Positions 1 through 6,992 are shown, numbered from the stretch's first letter. The stretch: 10,832 nucleotides of DNA from Desulfobacteraceae bacterium (GCA_030615565.1 JAUWZC010000063.1:1-10832); one strand, 5' to 3'. The notes: generated from the letters alone by a model not told the origin. A program made the numbers and translations.

Positions 1-147
1 ATTAACCTCTCACATTTTAAATCTAAGAATAATGTTTGTTGTCTGTTGTCTTTTGCAACGGACAGCTGACTTCCGGTTGTCCATTGTGAACATAACAAAC
101 CCAAAGAACACAAAAAACTCAATAAGCTACTTAATGAATCCCTTCAA

Positions 148-897
148 ATGGAACAATTAAACCCAGATAAATTACCTCAGCATGTTGCCATTATAATGGA
201 TGGTAACGGTCGATGGGCAAAGAAAAGAGGCCTTACCAGGATTGTTGGTCATCGAAAGGGTATAGAATCTGTAAGGGATGTTGTCAGAACCAGCCGGGAA
301 CTAGGCATAAAATGGCTTACTCTTTATGCCTTTAGTGAAGAAAACTGGATAAGACCTAAATATGAGATCAATGCCTTGATGAAGCTTCTGACCCGCTATC
401 TTAAGGGTGAATTAAAGGAGATGCTCGATAATGGGATCAGGCTATTATCAATTGGGCAAACAGAAAAACTTCCCCCAGAGGTTCAGGGAACCCTGTGGCG
501 AACAATAGAAAAAACTGCCCACAATAAGGAAATGACCCTGATCCTTGCCTTGAGCTACGGAGGAAGACAGGAAATTGTATGGGCTGTAAAAAATATGCTC
601 AAAGACATTGAAAAGGGTATATTGAATGTTAAGCAGATTACGGAAGAACGGTTATCTAACTATCTATATACCTCAAATATCCCAGATCCAGATTTAATTA
701 TAAGAACAAGTGGGGAATATAGGATAAGTAACTTTCTCCTGTGGCAGATAGCCTATACAGAGATCTTCACTACCCCTACCCTATGGCCAGATTTCCACAG
801 GGAACGATATCTGGAAGCCCTTCTTGATTATCAGAAACGGGAAAGACGTTTCGGCTCTACTGGAAAACAGATAATTCCACATAAGAAAAAAGGATAG
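148..897 (+). CDS. uppS: Isoprenyl transferase (undecaprenyl diphosphate synthase family)
   Basis: Cis-prenyltransferase that condenses isopentenyl-PP onto farnesyl-PP in the cytosol to make undecaprenyl-PP, the lipid carrier for peptidoglycan and other envelope glycans. The 249-residue product has the usual family length. The N-terminal motif DGNGRWA (residues 18-24) holds the catalytic Asp18. RTSGE (186-190) and RISNFLLWQ (192-200) are the C-terminal signature that binds the homoallylic substrate. The ATG is chosen because it gives the normal short lead before the DGNGRWA motif; I see no clear Shine-Dalgarno before it. The stop codon overlaps the AGGA ribosome site of cdsA, which starts 3 nt later, so the two are very probably co-transcribed and translationally linked. 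In many bacteria frr lies just upstream, but positions 1-147 hold no gene. Identity is secure; the exact chain length of the product is not visible from sequence. Confidence 0.97.
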   Translation: MEQLNPDKLPQHVAIIMDGNGRWAKKRGLTRIVGHRKGIESVRDVVRTSRELGIKWLTLYAFSEENWIRPKYEINALMKLLTRYLKGELKEMLDNGIRLLSIGQTEKLPPEVQGTLWRTIEKTAHNKEMTLILALSYGGRQEIVWAVKNMLKDIEKGILNVKQITEERLSNYLYTSNIPDPDLIIRTSGEYRISNFLLWQIAYTEIFTTPTLWPDFHRERYLEALLDYQKRERRFGSTGKQIIPHKKKG

Positions 898-900
898 AAA

Positions 901-1701
901 ATGACAATGCATATGAAGAGGGTAATAACAGCCTTCATAGCCATCCTTTTTCTGATTGGAGTCATAAAGTATGCCCCTTCCTGGGTCTTTATCATTCTAA
1001 CCCTGCTTGCAGCGTTAACAAGTTTGAACGAGTTTTATGCACTGATGAAACCTAAGATAGCAGAAAAGACTGTCTTCTTTAATTATGTTTTAACTGCTAT
1101 CCTATTCTTCTTTATCTTGGTTAACAGGGACTTCTATATAGCAATATTCTCCCTTTTTGTTATTTTTCCATTAGCCTTTTTTATATTCACCTATCCAAAA
1201 AGTCACTACAAAATAGGCGATATTGGACAGATTATTATGGGGCCTTTCTATATCTGTCTACCTCTGACCTTTCTTGCAATAATCACTAGGCTTCCTCAGG
1301 GCCACATGTGGATCTTTTTCATTCTGGCTGTTATCTTTGCTGGCGATACTAGTTCCTTCTATTGTGGAAAATTTTTTGGAAAACATAAATTAACCCAGAT
1401 CAGTCCCGGAAAAACCTGGGAAGGTGCCATAGGAGGTCTTATAGCAAATGTAGCTTGTGCTACTCTATTTGGTTATGTGTTCTTTACTTCTTTATCTGTT
1501 ATCTCTATTATGGTATTAGGTATAGCAATAGGAATCAGTGGACAGATTGGCGACGTGGCAGAATCAATGCTAAAAAGGATATCAAATATAAAGGATAGCG
1601 GTAAGATTTTACCAGGACATGGAGGGATGCTAGACAGAATAGACAGTTTACTTTTTGCAATCCCTGTTCTGTACATATATTTAAGCTATCAGCAAATGTA
1701 G
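901..1701 (+). CDS. cdsA: Phosphatidate cytidylyltransferase (CDP-diglyceride synthase)
   Basis: Integral membrane enzyme that converts phosphatidic acid and CTP to CDP-diacylglycerol, the branch point for phospholipids. The 266-residue protein is hydrophobic throughout, with about seven to eight membrane segments, and ends in the CdsA signature at residues 222-248: SMLKR, then KDSGK, then LPGHGGMLDRID. A GDTSSFYCGK motif (148-157) and SPGKTWEG (168-175) are also typical. AGGA at 891-894, six bases before the ATG at 901, supports this start; ATGs at 907 and 913 are in frame but less well placed. It follows uppS by 3 nt. Its product is the substrate of PssA, encoded about 4.4 kb downstream, so the window holds the whole path to phosphatidylethanolamine. 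The gene is followed by 389 nt without a gene. Confidence 0.96.
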   Translation: MTMHMKRVITAFIAILFLIGVIKYAPSWVFIILTLLAALTSLNEFYALMKPKIAEKTVFFNYVLTAILFFFILVNRDFYIAIFSLFVIFPLAFFIFTYPKSHYKIGDIGQIIMGPFYICLPLTFLAIITRLPQGHMWIFFILAVIFAGDTSSFYCGKFFGKHKLTQISPGKTWEGAIGGLIANVACATLFGYVFFTSLSVISIMVLGIAIGISGQIGDVAESMLKRISNIKDSGKILPGHGGMLDRIDSLLFAIPVLYIYLSYQQM

Positions 1702-1774
1702 TAAGACCAAAACTATAGTGGACATCATAAATAAGATGACATAAAAGGTAAAATTTTAAACACTAAACTCTAAA

Positions 1775-1918
1775 CCCTGGCCCAGACCCGCCTGCCACCC
1801 GCCTGCCGGATGTCGGGCAGGGATGGCGGGCAGGCCTGGCTTATAGAATTAAGAGGCAGATTTGAACATTCAGCGCCCTATAGATTTAGAAGGCTGATTC
1901 GAGCACTTAGCGCCAGGG
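1775..1918. repeat. MITE-like/REP-like element, copy A (144 bp)
   Basis: The element is bounded by a perfect 7-bp inverted repeat, CCCTGGC at 1775-1781 and GCCAGGG at 1912-1918. It matches the element at 9507-9626 in the same orientation: the first 22 bases are identical, a 16-base block (1825-1840) is identical, and the remaining 78 bases align without gaps with 52 identities by hand count. Copy A is 24 bases longer because a second GC palindrome lies in its left arm (CCTGCC at 1802-1807 with GGCAGG at 1816-1821). No transposase is encoded, so any mobility would need a partner in trans. The class (MITE, REP/BIME or structured RNA) is undetermined. Confidence 0.75.
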
Positions 1919-1935
1919 AGGGCAATCTCAAATGC

Positions 1936-1964
1936 TTCCGAGTTCCGTATTCCGAAACTCGGAA
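1936..1964. repeat. 9-bp inverted repeat (hairpin)
   Basis: TTCCGAGTT at 1936-1944 is the exact reverse complement of AACTCGGAA at 1956-1964, with an 11-base loop. The word TTCCG also recurs in the loop, and a partly matching ATTCGGAA follows at 1964-1971. No U-tract follows, so an intrinsic terminator is unlikely. It sits 18 bases after repeat copy A and may be an independent palindromic unit. Confidence 0.55.
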
Positions 1965-2090
1965 TTCGGAAATAAAATTCAAAATACAAAACATTACCAA
2001 GTTCACGGTTTAGAACATTTGAATTTAGGATTTATCACTCGTACTTAAACTAAGTTCACCTAATTTAGATATAGAGAGAGCTTCTTTGCC

Positions 2091-3257
2091 TTGAAAAATA
2101 TATGCCTGCTGGGCTCAACTGGTTATATAGGGACTAACGCACTCAAGATTATTAAGGAGAATCCGGAAAGATACCAGATTATTGCGCTTGGTGGAGGAAG
2201 AAATATAGATCTCCTCCTTAACCAAATAAAGGAATTTAAACCACTTTTTGCAGTAGTTATTAATTCAGATCTCGCCAATGAGCTGAAAAGCAAACTAAGC
2301 AATACAACAAACACAGAAATCTTATACGGAACCAAAGGCTATATTGAAATAGCCACCCTTTCAGATGTAAATATGGCTATAGCAGCAATGACAGGGTCCT
2401 CTGGTCTGCTTCCAACATTTTCCGCCATAACTGCTGGTAAGGATGTAGCTCTAGCCAATAAAGAGACATTGGTAATGGCAGGATCTTTGCTAATAAATGA
2501 ATCAAAAAAGTTGGGTGTAAATATATATCCTATTGACAGTGAACACAGTGCAATACAACAATCTATCCAAGGACACAGTAGAGAAGACCTAAAAAAGATT
2601 ATCCTAACAGGATCTGGTGGACCATTCAAGGACTTCTCTATAGAAGAATTATCCAAGGTTACTCCTGAAGAGGCATTAAAGCATCCGAAATGGAAAATGG
2701 GTCGCAAAATAACTATAGATTCAGCGACTATGATGAATAAGGGAATGGAGGCAATCGAGGCAAAATGGCTTTTCAATGTAAAGATAGATCAAATAGAAAT
2801 CCTTCTCCATCCCCAAAGCATTATTCATTCGATGGTTGAGTATATGGATGGCTCTATTATCGCACAACTGGCCCCCACAGACATGAGAATACCAATATCT
2901 TACGCCCTCTCTTACCCCAGGCATCTTAAAGTGGATCTGCCATCATTAAACCTATTAGATATAGAAAAATTGAGTTTTGGAAAACCTGATAAAAAAAGAT
3001 TTAGATGTCTGGACCTAGCCCTTGCTGCAGGAAAAACAGGGGAAAGCATGCCAGCTGTATTAAATGGAGCCAATGAAATTGGTGTTAATGCCTTTTTAGA
3101 AGGAAAGATAGGTTTTTTGGAAATACCTCAACTTATTGAAAAAACAATGGAGAAACACGAGACCTTTGCTATAAATAGCATCCATAAAGTAATTGAAGCA
3201 GATCAATGGGCTAAATCAATGGCCAAAAAGATTTTAAATAAGATGGTGGGGAAATAA
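2091..3257 (+). CDS. dxr: 1-deoxy-D-xylulose 5-phosphate reductoisomerase
   Basis: Catalyses NADPH-dependent rearrangement and reduction of 1-deoxy-xylulose 5-phosphate to 2-C-methyl-erythritol 4-phosphate, the first committed step of the MEP isoprenoid pathway, in the cytosol. The 388-residue length is normal. Motifs seen in order: GSTGYIGTN (8-16) for NADPH, ALANKE (120-125), PIDSEHSAI (147-155) with metal ligands Asp149 and Glu151, SGGPF (175-179), KITIDSATMMNKGME (206-220) with the third metal ligand region, and HPQS (240-243). The nucleotide motif has Tyr where Ser is most common (GSTGSIG). The start is a TTG that puts the NADPH motif at the proper distance; only a weak GAGAG lies upstream. 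It supplies precursors for UppS encoded upstream. A 184-base gap with inverted repeats separates it from rseP. Confidence 0.97.
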   Translation: MKNICLLGSTGYIGTNALKIIKENPERYQIIALGGGRNIDLLLNQIKEFKPLFAVVINSDLANELKSKLSNTTNTEILYGTKGYIEIATLSDVNMAIAAMTGSSGLLPTFSAITAGKDVALANKETLVMAGSLLINESKKLGVNIYPIDSEHSAIQQSIQGHSREDLKKIILTGSGGPFKDFSIEELSKVTPEEALKHPKWKMGRKITIDSATMMNKGMEAIEAKWLFNVKIDQIEILLHPQSIIHSMVEYMDGSIIAQLAPTDMRIPISYALSYPRHLKVDLPSLNLLDIEKLSFGKPDKKRFRCLDLALAAGKTGESMPAVLNGANEIGVNAFLEGKIGFLEIPQLIEKTMEKHETFAINSIHKVIEADQWAKSMAKKILNKMVGK

Positions 3258-3334
3258 ACGTCTGGAAATTCCTACAACTCTTTGGTATTAGTAGTTTTTT
3301 TGAAGCTTTAGTCTATTGGCTCACATATGGAGTA

Positions 3335-3410
3335 ATGGAGTATTGGAATGTTGGAAAAGAAAATTTCTTTTGGCCCAATACTCCATCATTCCAGTATTCC
3401 ATCATTCCCA
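3335..3410. repeat. 12-bp inverted repeat with tandem ATTCC-type units
   Basis: ATGGAGTATTGG at 3335-3346 is the exact reverse complement of CCAATACTCCAT at 3375-3386, separated by 28 bases. The right arm runs into a near-duplicate unit of about 15 bases (CTCCATCATTCCAG then TTCCATCATTCCCA), and the left arm is preceded by a related ATGGAGTA word. The whole is a stem-plus-tandem structure between dxr and rseP. No U-tract follows the stem. It appears to be a dispersed intergenic repeat rather than a terminator, but I have only this one copy. Confidence 0.65.
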
Positions 3411-3441
3411 GTGCGGAGCAAAGCGGAGCTAAGTTTAAATC

Positions 3442-4524
3442 ATGAGTACTATTTTATATTATATAATTCCATTTATCATTGTCCTTGGTATCTTGATCTT
3501 CTTCCATGAGTTTGGACACTTTTCAATAGCCAAATTATGCAATGTTAAGGTCCTTAAATTTTCTCTTGGCTTTGGCCCCAAACTGATGGGTAAAAAAATT
3601 GGAGAAACCGAATATGTAATCTCAGTCTTTCCTCTTGGTGGCTATGTTAAAATGTTGGGTGAAGAGAATGATGAAGAAATGATCCCAGAAGAGGCCCATA
3701 GATGTTTTTCTAGACAGCCTGTATTAACTAGGATCGCTATTGCAGCAGCTGGTCCCATCTTTAACTTTCTCTTGGCCTTTCTTCTTTTTAGTGGCATTTT
3801 CCTAATATCAGGTTACCCTATCATGACCGCCGAAGTTGGCCAAGTAAGGCCTAACTCTCCTGCCGATAAGGCTAGAATATTGAAAGGTGATATTATCGAA
3901 TATATTGATGGCAAAAAAATCAATAAATGGGTTGATATAAAAAAATTCGTAGAAAAGAGTCCTGACAAGGGTCTAAACATGGTAATCATAAGAGGTGATA
4001 AAAGGATCTCAACAATTGTTTTCCCTGAAGAGGAAATTGTTAAAAACATCTTTGGTGAAGAGATTAAATCAGCATTGATAGGAATTGTGGCTAGTGGAAA
4101 CATAAAGGAATTAAAATTAGGTCCCTTGCGAGCACTTAAGGAGGGAGGTAAGAAGACCTGGGAATTGACAGCCCTAACAGTCTTGACAGTTGTAAAGCTA
4201 TTTCAAGGAGTTATTCCTCTTAAAACACTTGGAGGGCCTATCATGATCGGACAGTTAACAGGAGAAATAGCAAGGGAAAATTTAGGTTATCTTTTCCCAT
4301 TTATGGCTGTTATAAGTATCAATCTCGCTATCCTAAATCTTCTTCCAGTACCAGTCCTGGATGGCGGTCTAATTCTCTTCTTGTTGATAGAAATTGTAAT
4401 AAGGAAACCTTTAAGTATCAAAAAAAGGGAAATGGCCCAGAAGATAGGTTTTTTTCTTCTTATCCTACTAATGGCCGTCGTCTTTTACAATGATCTGGTA
4501 AGAATAATCACCAATCATAATTGA
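3442..4524 (+). CDS. rseP: RIP metalloprotease RseP (site-2 protease family)
   Basis: Intramembrane zinc metalloprotease of the S2P family in the inner membrane. Family members cleave anti-sigma factors or remnant signal peptides within the bilayer. The 360-residue protein starts with a membrane helix carrying HEFGH (residues 22-26: zinc ligands His22 and His26, catalytic Glu23). A GxxxN-type segment follows (AAGPIFNFLLAF, about 102-113), then a single PDZ domain (about 125-200). The C-terminal membrane part contains NLLPVPVLDGG (299-309), where Asp307 is the third zinc ligand. One PDZ domain makes it shorter than the two-PDZ E. coli protein, which is common outside Gammaproteobacteria. The ATG is well placed for the membrane helix, but I see no good Shine-Dalgarno; GGAG lies 13 bases away. 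Its stop codon lies inside a heptamer tandem repeat. No anti-sigma factor gene is visible nearby, so the substrate is unknown. Confidence 0.95.
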   Translation: MSTILYYIIPFIIVLGILIFFHEFGHFSIAKLCNVKVLKFSLGFGPKLMGKKIGETEYVISVFPLGGYVKMLGEENDEEMIPEEAHRCFSRQPVLTRIAIAAAGPIFNFLLAFLLFSGIFLISGYPIMTAEVGQVRPNSPADKARILKGDIIEYIDGKKINKWVDIKKFVEKSPDKGLNMVIIRGDKRISTIVFPEEEIVKNIFGEEIKSALIGIVASGNIKELKLGPLRALKEGGKKTWELTALTVLTVVKLFQGVIPLKTLGGPIMIGQLTGEIARENLGYLFPFMAVISINLAILNLLPVPVLDGGLILFLLIEIVIRKPLSIKKREMAQKIGFFLLILLMAVVFYNDLVRIITNHN

Positions 4525-4547
4525 AGATTGAACATTGAAAATTGAGA
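4520..4547. repeat. 7-nt tandem repeat (ATTGAAn, four units)
   Basis: Four consecutive heptamers are read directly: ATTGAAG, ATTGAAC, ATTGAAA and ATTGAGA. The first unit contains the TGA stop of rseP (4522-4524). A further ATTGAAT occurs at 4661-4667 and includes the TTG start codon of tsaB. The tract is non-coding in the gene direction apart from these contacts. Confidence 0.75.
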
Positions 4548-4567
4548 ATTTACAATAGAAAATAGTC

Positions 4568-4644
4568 CCCGATTCTCCCGAAGTGATCCTCCCGATCCCA
4601 TACCGGAACCGGGACGGGGCGGTCCCATCGGGACGGGGCGGGAC
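4568..4644. repeat. GC-rich palindromic module between rseP and tsaB
   Basis: A sharply GC-rich block lies within AT-rich flanks. An exact 12-base direct repeat, GGGACGGGGCGG, occurs at 4611-4622 and 4630-4641. GTCCC (4622-4626) can pair either with GGGAC at 4611-4615 or with GGGAC at 4630-4634, giving two mutually exclusive hairpins. On the left side CTCCCGA is repeated twice (spaced 15 bases) before CCGGAACCGG. The module ends about 18 bases before the tsaB start. It may be a dispersed palindrome, a leader structure or both; the sequence alone does not tell. Confidence 0.6.
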
Positions 4645-4661
4645 TTGGAAGCAATCGAAAA

Positions 4662-5351
4662 TTGAATATCCTTTCCATAAATACCTCAACCAAACAGTAC
4701 AGTCTGGCAGTAATGAAGGATGAAATTCTTTTAGGTGAATACATTTTGCCTTCAGGTCCAAGTCACTTTAGCAATCTAATGCCTTCCATTGATGACCTAC
4801 TTATTAAGGTTGGCCTTGAGCCTCAAAAATTAGACGGATTAATTGTTGCCTTAGGGCCAGGGAGCTTTACCGGTATTAGAATAGGCCTGTCTGTTGTGAA
4901 AGGACTCTCTCAATGCCTTAATATACCAATAATTGGTGTTCCCACCTTAGTAGCCATGGCTAGCCAACTTCCTTACTTAAATGAAGATATCTGCCCTCTT
5001 GTAACTTCACGGAAAGGAGAGGTGTTTACCGCTCTTTTCCGATGGGGTGCAAATGGGCAATTATCGAGGCTTATAGAAGACACATGTCTAAAAATTAATG
5101 ACCTTAGTTCCATAACAGGAAACAAAGCAATTTTTATCGGAAACGACTTTAATAACCAAGGACCAATCTTAAAACAACAATTTGGGGAAAAAAAGATATT
5201 AGCACCTGCAAATTTATGGAACCTTAAGGCCTCATCTTTAGGGATTCTGGGATTAAAAAAACTTAAAAAAGGCCACTCAGACAGTTTAAGCGAGCTTGTT
5301 CCCATGTATCTCAGAGAAGTAGATATTCGCTTGCCAAAGGAAGTAAGCTAA
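4662..5351 (+). CDS. tsaB: tRNA threonylcarbamoyladenosine biosynthesis protein TsaB
   Basis: Non-catalytic ASKHA-fold partner of TsaD, needed with TsaE to transfer threonylcarbamoyl to A37 of ANN-decoding tRNAs in the cytosol. The 229-residue product matches TsaB length. It begins with LSINTST (residues 4-10), has a His in SHFSN (34-38), and carries the diagnostic GPGSFTGIRIGLS (65-77). The weaker C-terminal half fits TsaB rather than the longer TsaD. The start is TTG at 4662, chosen because the protein must begin just before LSINTST; only a poor GGAAG about ten bases upstream could serve as ribosome site. The TTG lies in an ATTGAAT unit directly downstream of a GC-rich hairpin block, an unusual leader for an essential gene. 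Confidence 0.94.
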   Translation: MNILSINTSTKQYSLAVMKDEILLGEYILPSGPSHFSNLMPSIDDLLIKVGLEPQKLDGLIVALGPGSFTGIRIGLSVVKGLSQCLNIPIIGVPTLVAMASQLPYLNEDICPLVTSRKGEVFTALFRWGANGQLSRLIEDTCLKINDLSSITGNKAIFIGNDFNNQGPILKQQFGEKKILAPANLWNLKASSLGILGLKKLKKGHSDSLSELVPMYLREVDIRLPKEVS

Positions 5352-5378
5352 AGGTAAAAGTTATATTTAAATGTGATA

Positions 5379-5407
5379 TTGACAAATACTCAAATTTATA
5401 CTAAACG
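5379..5407 (+). promoter_or_regulatory. Possible weak sigma70-type promoter before psd
   Basis: A perfect TTGACA at 5379-5384 lies in the AT-rich gap between tsaB and psd. At 17 bases spacing the -10 box would be TAAACG (5402-5407), only a half match to TATAAT; a better TATACT is at a 12-base spacing, which is too short. The call rests on the -35 box and AT-richness only. Confidence 0.25.
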
Positions 5408-5452
5408 CTAAAATCAAAAAGAGGGCACTTAATTTTACAGGGGTTAGATTAA

Positions 5453-6130
5453 TTGGGCCACAAAAGGATAAACAATAAGCTACCAATTGCCTGGGAAGGA
5501 ATTCCCTTTATAATTACAGGGATAGGATTGACATTTATAGCCATAATTCTTAATTGGGATTTATTAACTATTCCTCTGGCAGTATTAACCTTGTTCACCA
5601 TCTATTTCTTCCGAGATCCAGAAAGAACACATGTAAATGACGAAAGAGCAGTTTTTACTCCGGCAGATGGAAAGGTTCTATCAATAGAGAATCTGCATAA
5701 TGGAGACTATCGCTTGAAAGATAAGGTAATAAAGATAAGTATATTCATGTCTATCTTTAACGCCCATATTAACAGGGTCCCTATTAAGGGGAAAATCGCC
5801 CAACTATCCTATCACCCGGGAAAATTCTTTTCAGCTAATAGGGATAAGGCATCTCTCTACAATGAACATAATATTGTAACACTAGAAACAGATAATAAGA
5901 AAAAGATTATCTTTGTTCAGATCGCTGGTCTTATTGCCAGAAGGATCGCTTGTTGGGTTAAAAAAGGAGATTATGTAGAGACGGGTCAGAGGTTTGGCCT
6001 CATCAGGTTCGGCTCACGTCTTGAAGTCTATCTTCCACCTGATAGCGAAATCAAGGTCAAAAAAGGTGAGAAAGTTAAGGCTGGTCAAACAATTATAGGA
6101 TATCTTAGTGAGGCTGAAAACAAAAAATAG
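5453..6130 (+). CDS. psd: Phosphatidylserine decarboxylase proenzyme (short, PSD-A type)
   Basis: Pyruvoyl-dependent decarboxylase that turns phosphatidylserine into phosphatidylethanolamine at the inner membrane. The 225-residue form is the short type common in anaerobes and archaea. Two hydrophobic segments near the N-terminus (about 15-34 and 37-51) anchor it. Conserved motifs: FFRDPER (52-58), PADGKV (70-75), FMSIFNAHINRVP (98-110). The self-cleavage site is in RFGSR (185-189): cleavage between Gly187 and Ser188 would leave a small alpha chain with an N-terminal pyruvoyl group from Ser188. The start is TTG, with AGGGG about nine bases upstream; this leaves the usual short lead. The 3' end overlaps pssA by 23 nt, tying together the two consecutive steps of phosphatidylethanolamine synthesis. 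Confidence 0.95.
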   Translation: MGHKRINNKLPIAWEGIPFIITGIGLTFIAIILNWDLLTIPLAVLTLFTIYFFRDPERTHVNDERAVFTPADGKVLSIENLHNGDYRLKDKVIKISIFMSIFNAHINRVPIKGKIAQLSYHPGKFFSANRDKASLYNEHNIVTLETDNKKKIIFVQIAGLIARRIACWVKKGDYVETGQRFGLIRFGSRLEVYLPPDSEIKVKKGEKVKAGQTIIGYLSEAENKK

Positions 6131-6914
6131 ATCAAAAAAGAGAAATAAAAAAGGTATATACATTCTCCCTAACCTATTTACCTCCTGTAGTCTATTTGGC
6201 GGGGTCTATGCTATTATTGCTGCTATCCAAGGTAGATATGATGCTGCAGCCATTGCTATACTTATCTCTTCTATATTCGATGGGTTAGATGGTAAAATTG
6301 CTCGCCTTACTAATACAACCAGTCAATTTGGTACCGAGTATGATTCTCTATCAGATCTGGTTGCATTTGGAGTTGCTCCCGGATTATTGGCCTTTGAGTG
6401 GTCCCTGAAATCATTTGGAAGATTTGGTTGGCTGGCTGTTTTTCTGTATGTTATCTGCGGTGCCTTGAGGCTTGCCAGGTTCAATATTCAAAAAAACAAT
6501 CTCGAATCTCATCGTTTCAAAGGATTACCTATTCCTGGGGCAGCTATCTTTATTGCTACCCTCGTACTTTTCATAAATTCCATAAGTGGTATAACTGAAA
6601 ACAGGCATATTATTATTATAAGCACTATTTATCTCCTATCATTTCTTATGGTTAGCACAATCGACTATCTCAGTTTTAAGGAGCTCGAACTTTTTAAGAA
6701 AAAACCTTTCAATGTTCTGGTAGCCACCATCCTCCTCTTTATTGTTGTGGCTTATAAACCAGCCTTAATGTTGTTTCTTTTCTCTACTATTTATGTTATC
6801 TCAGGTCCATCAATAATGCTCTATCATCTCACTCGTAGATCTAAAAAGACAGCTCACTCTATGATTGATTCCTCTCTTGAGAAAAGCGAAAAGAGTATAA
6901 AAAACGGACTATGA
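6108..6914 (+). CDS. pssA: CDP-diacylglycerol-serine O-phosphatidyltransferase
   Basis: Membrane enzyme that joins serine to CDP-diacylglycerol, giving phosphatidylserine and CMP. The full CDP-alcohol phosphatidyltransferase motif is present: Asp58, Asp61-Gly62, Ala65-Arg66, Gly75, Asp79 and Asp83 in the order DxxDGxxAR-x8-GxxxDxxxD. Around it are about six to eight hydrophobic segments in 268 residues, with a basic N-terminus (RSKKRNKKG, residues 8-16). PNLFTSCSLFGG (21-32) is typical of the bacterial type II PssA. The start is GTG at 6108 inside the end of psd, in another frame; no ATG lies nearby in frame. Its substrate comes from CdsA and its product goes to Psd, both in this window. The C-terminal tail of about 30 residues is polar and poorly conserved. 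Confidence 0.94.
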   Translation: MRLKTKNRSKKRNKKGIYILPNLFTSCSLFGGVYAIIAAIQGRYDAAAIAILISSIFDGLDGKIARLTNTTSQFGTEYDSLSDLVAFGVAPGLLAFEWSLKSFGRFGWLAVFLYVICGALRLARFNIQKNNLESHRFKGLPIPGAAIFIATLVLFINSISGITENRHIIIISTIYLLSFLMVSTIDYLSFKELELFKKKPFNVLVATILLFIVVAYKPALMLFLFSTIYVISGPSIMLYHLTRRSKKTAHSMIDSSLEKSEKSIKNGL

Positions 6915-6992
6915 AAATTTCGGCAATGTCAGTAGATTGTTGTCCTCAAACTTGCTTTAGCTCATTTTAGGCAATAGTAACTTTAGAATATC

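Larger units (their letters stand above)
1702..2090. other. Gene-free gap cdsA-dxr filled by repeats
   Basis: This 389-base gap interrupts an otherwise fairly compact gene block. It contains the repeat element at 1775-1918, a separate 9-bp inverted repeat at 1936-1964, and a low-complexity AT-rich stretch (about 1966-2035). A 67-codon open frame at 1810-2013 is generated by the repeat and has no ribosome site or recognisable protein signature, so it is not called. I see no convincing promoter, riboswitch or terminator with a U-tract. Transcription of dxr could be read-through from cdsA or start in this gap; the sequence does not decide. Confidence 0.6.

Noticed and set aside
30..92. TTGTC-rich words and a GGACA/TGTCC inverted repeat before uppS
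   Set aside because: The possible stem (68-72 or so with 78-84) is short and imperfect, with no U-tract or promoter boxes. It may be a worn repeat, but I cannot define it well enough to annotate.
1810..2013. Open frame of 67 codons on the plus strand in the cdsA-dxr gap
   Set aside because: It begins inside repeat copy A, follows its palindrome, has no ribosome site and no protein-like signature. It is a by-product of the repeat.
2339..2776. 145-codon minus-strand open frame
   Set aside because: It is wholly antisense to dxr, whose catalytic motifs are intact in this stretch; it shows no motif or ribosome site of its own.
4520..4667. CRISPR-like or origin-like iteron array
   Set aside because: The units are only 7 bases with no spacers, and there are no cas, rep or dnaA genes and no DnaA-box cluster.
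4468..4761. Minus-strand open frames across the rseP-tsaB junction (also 4550-4744)
   Set aside because: They translate the heptamer tract and GC palindrome and overlap two well-supported genes. The amino-acid make-up is repeat-derived.
6951..6979. Promoter before rsmD (TTGCTT, 17 bases, TAGTAA)
   Set aside because: The -10 box matches the consensus at only half its positions in AT-rich DNA, so chance is a sufficient explanation.
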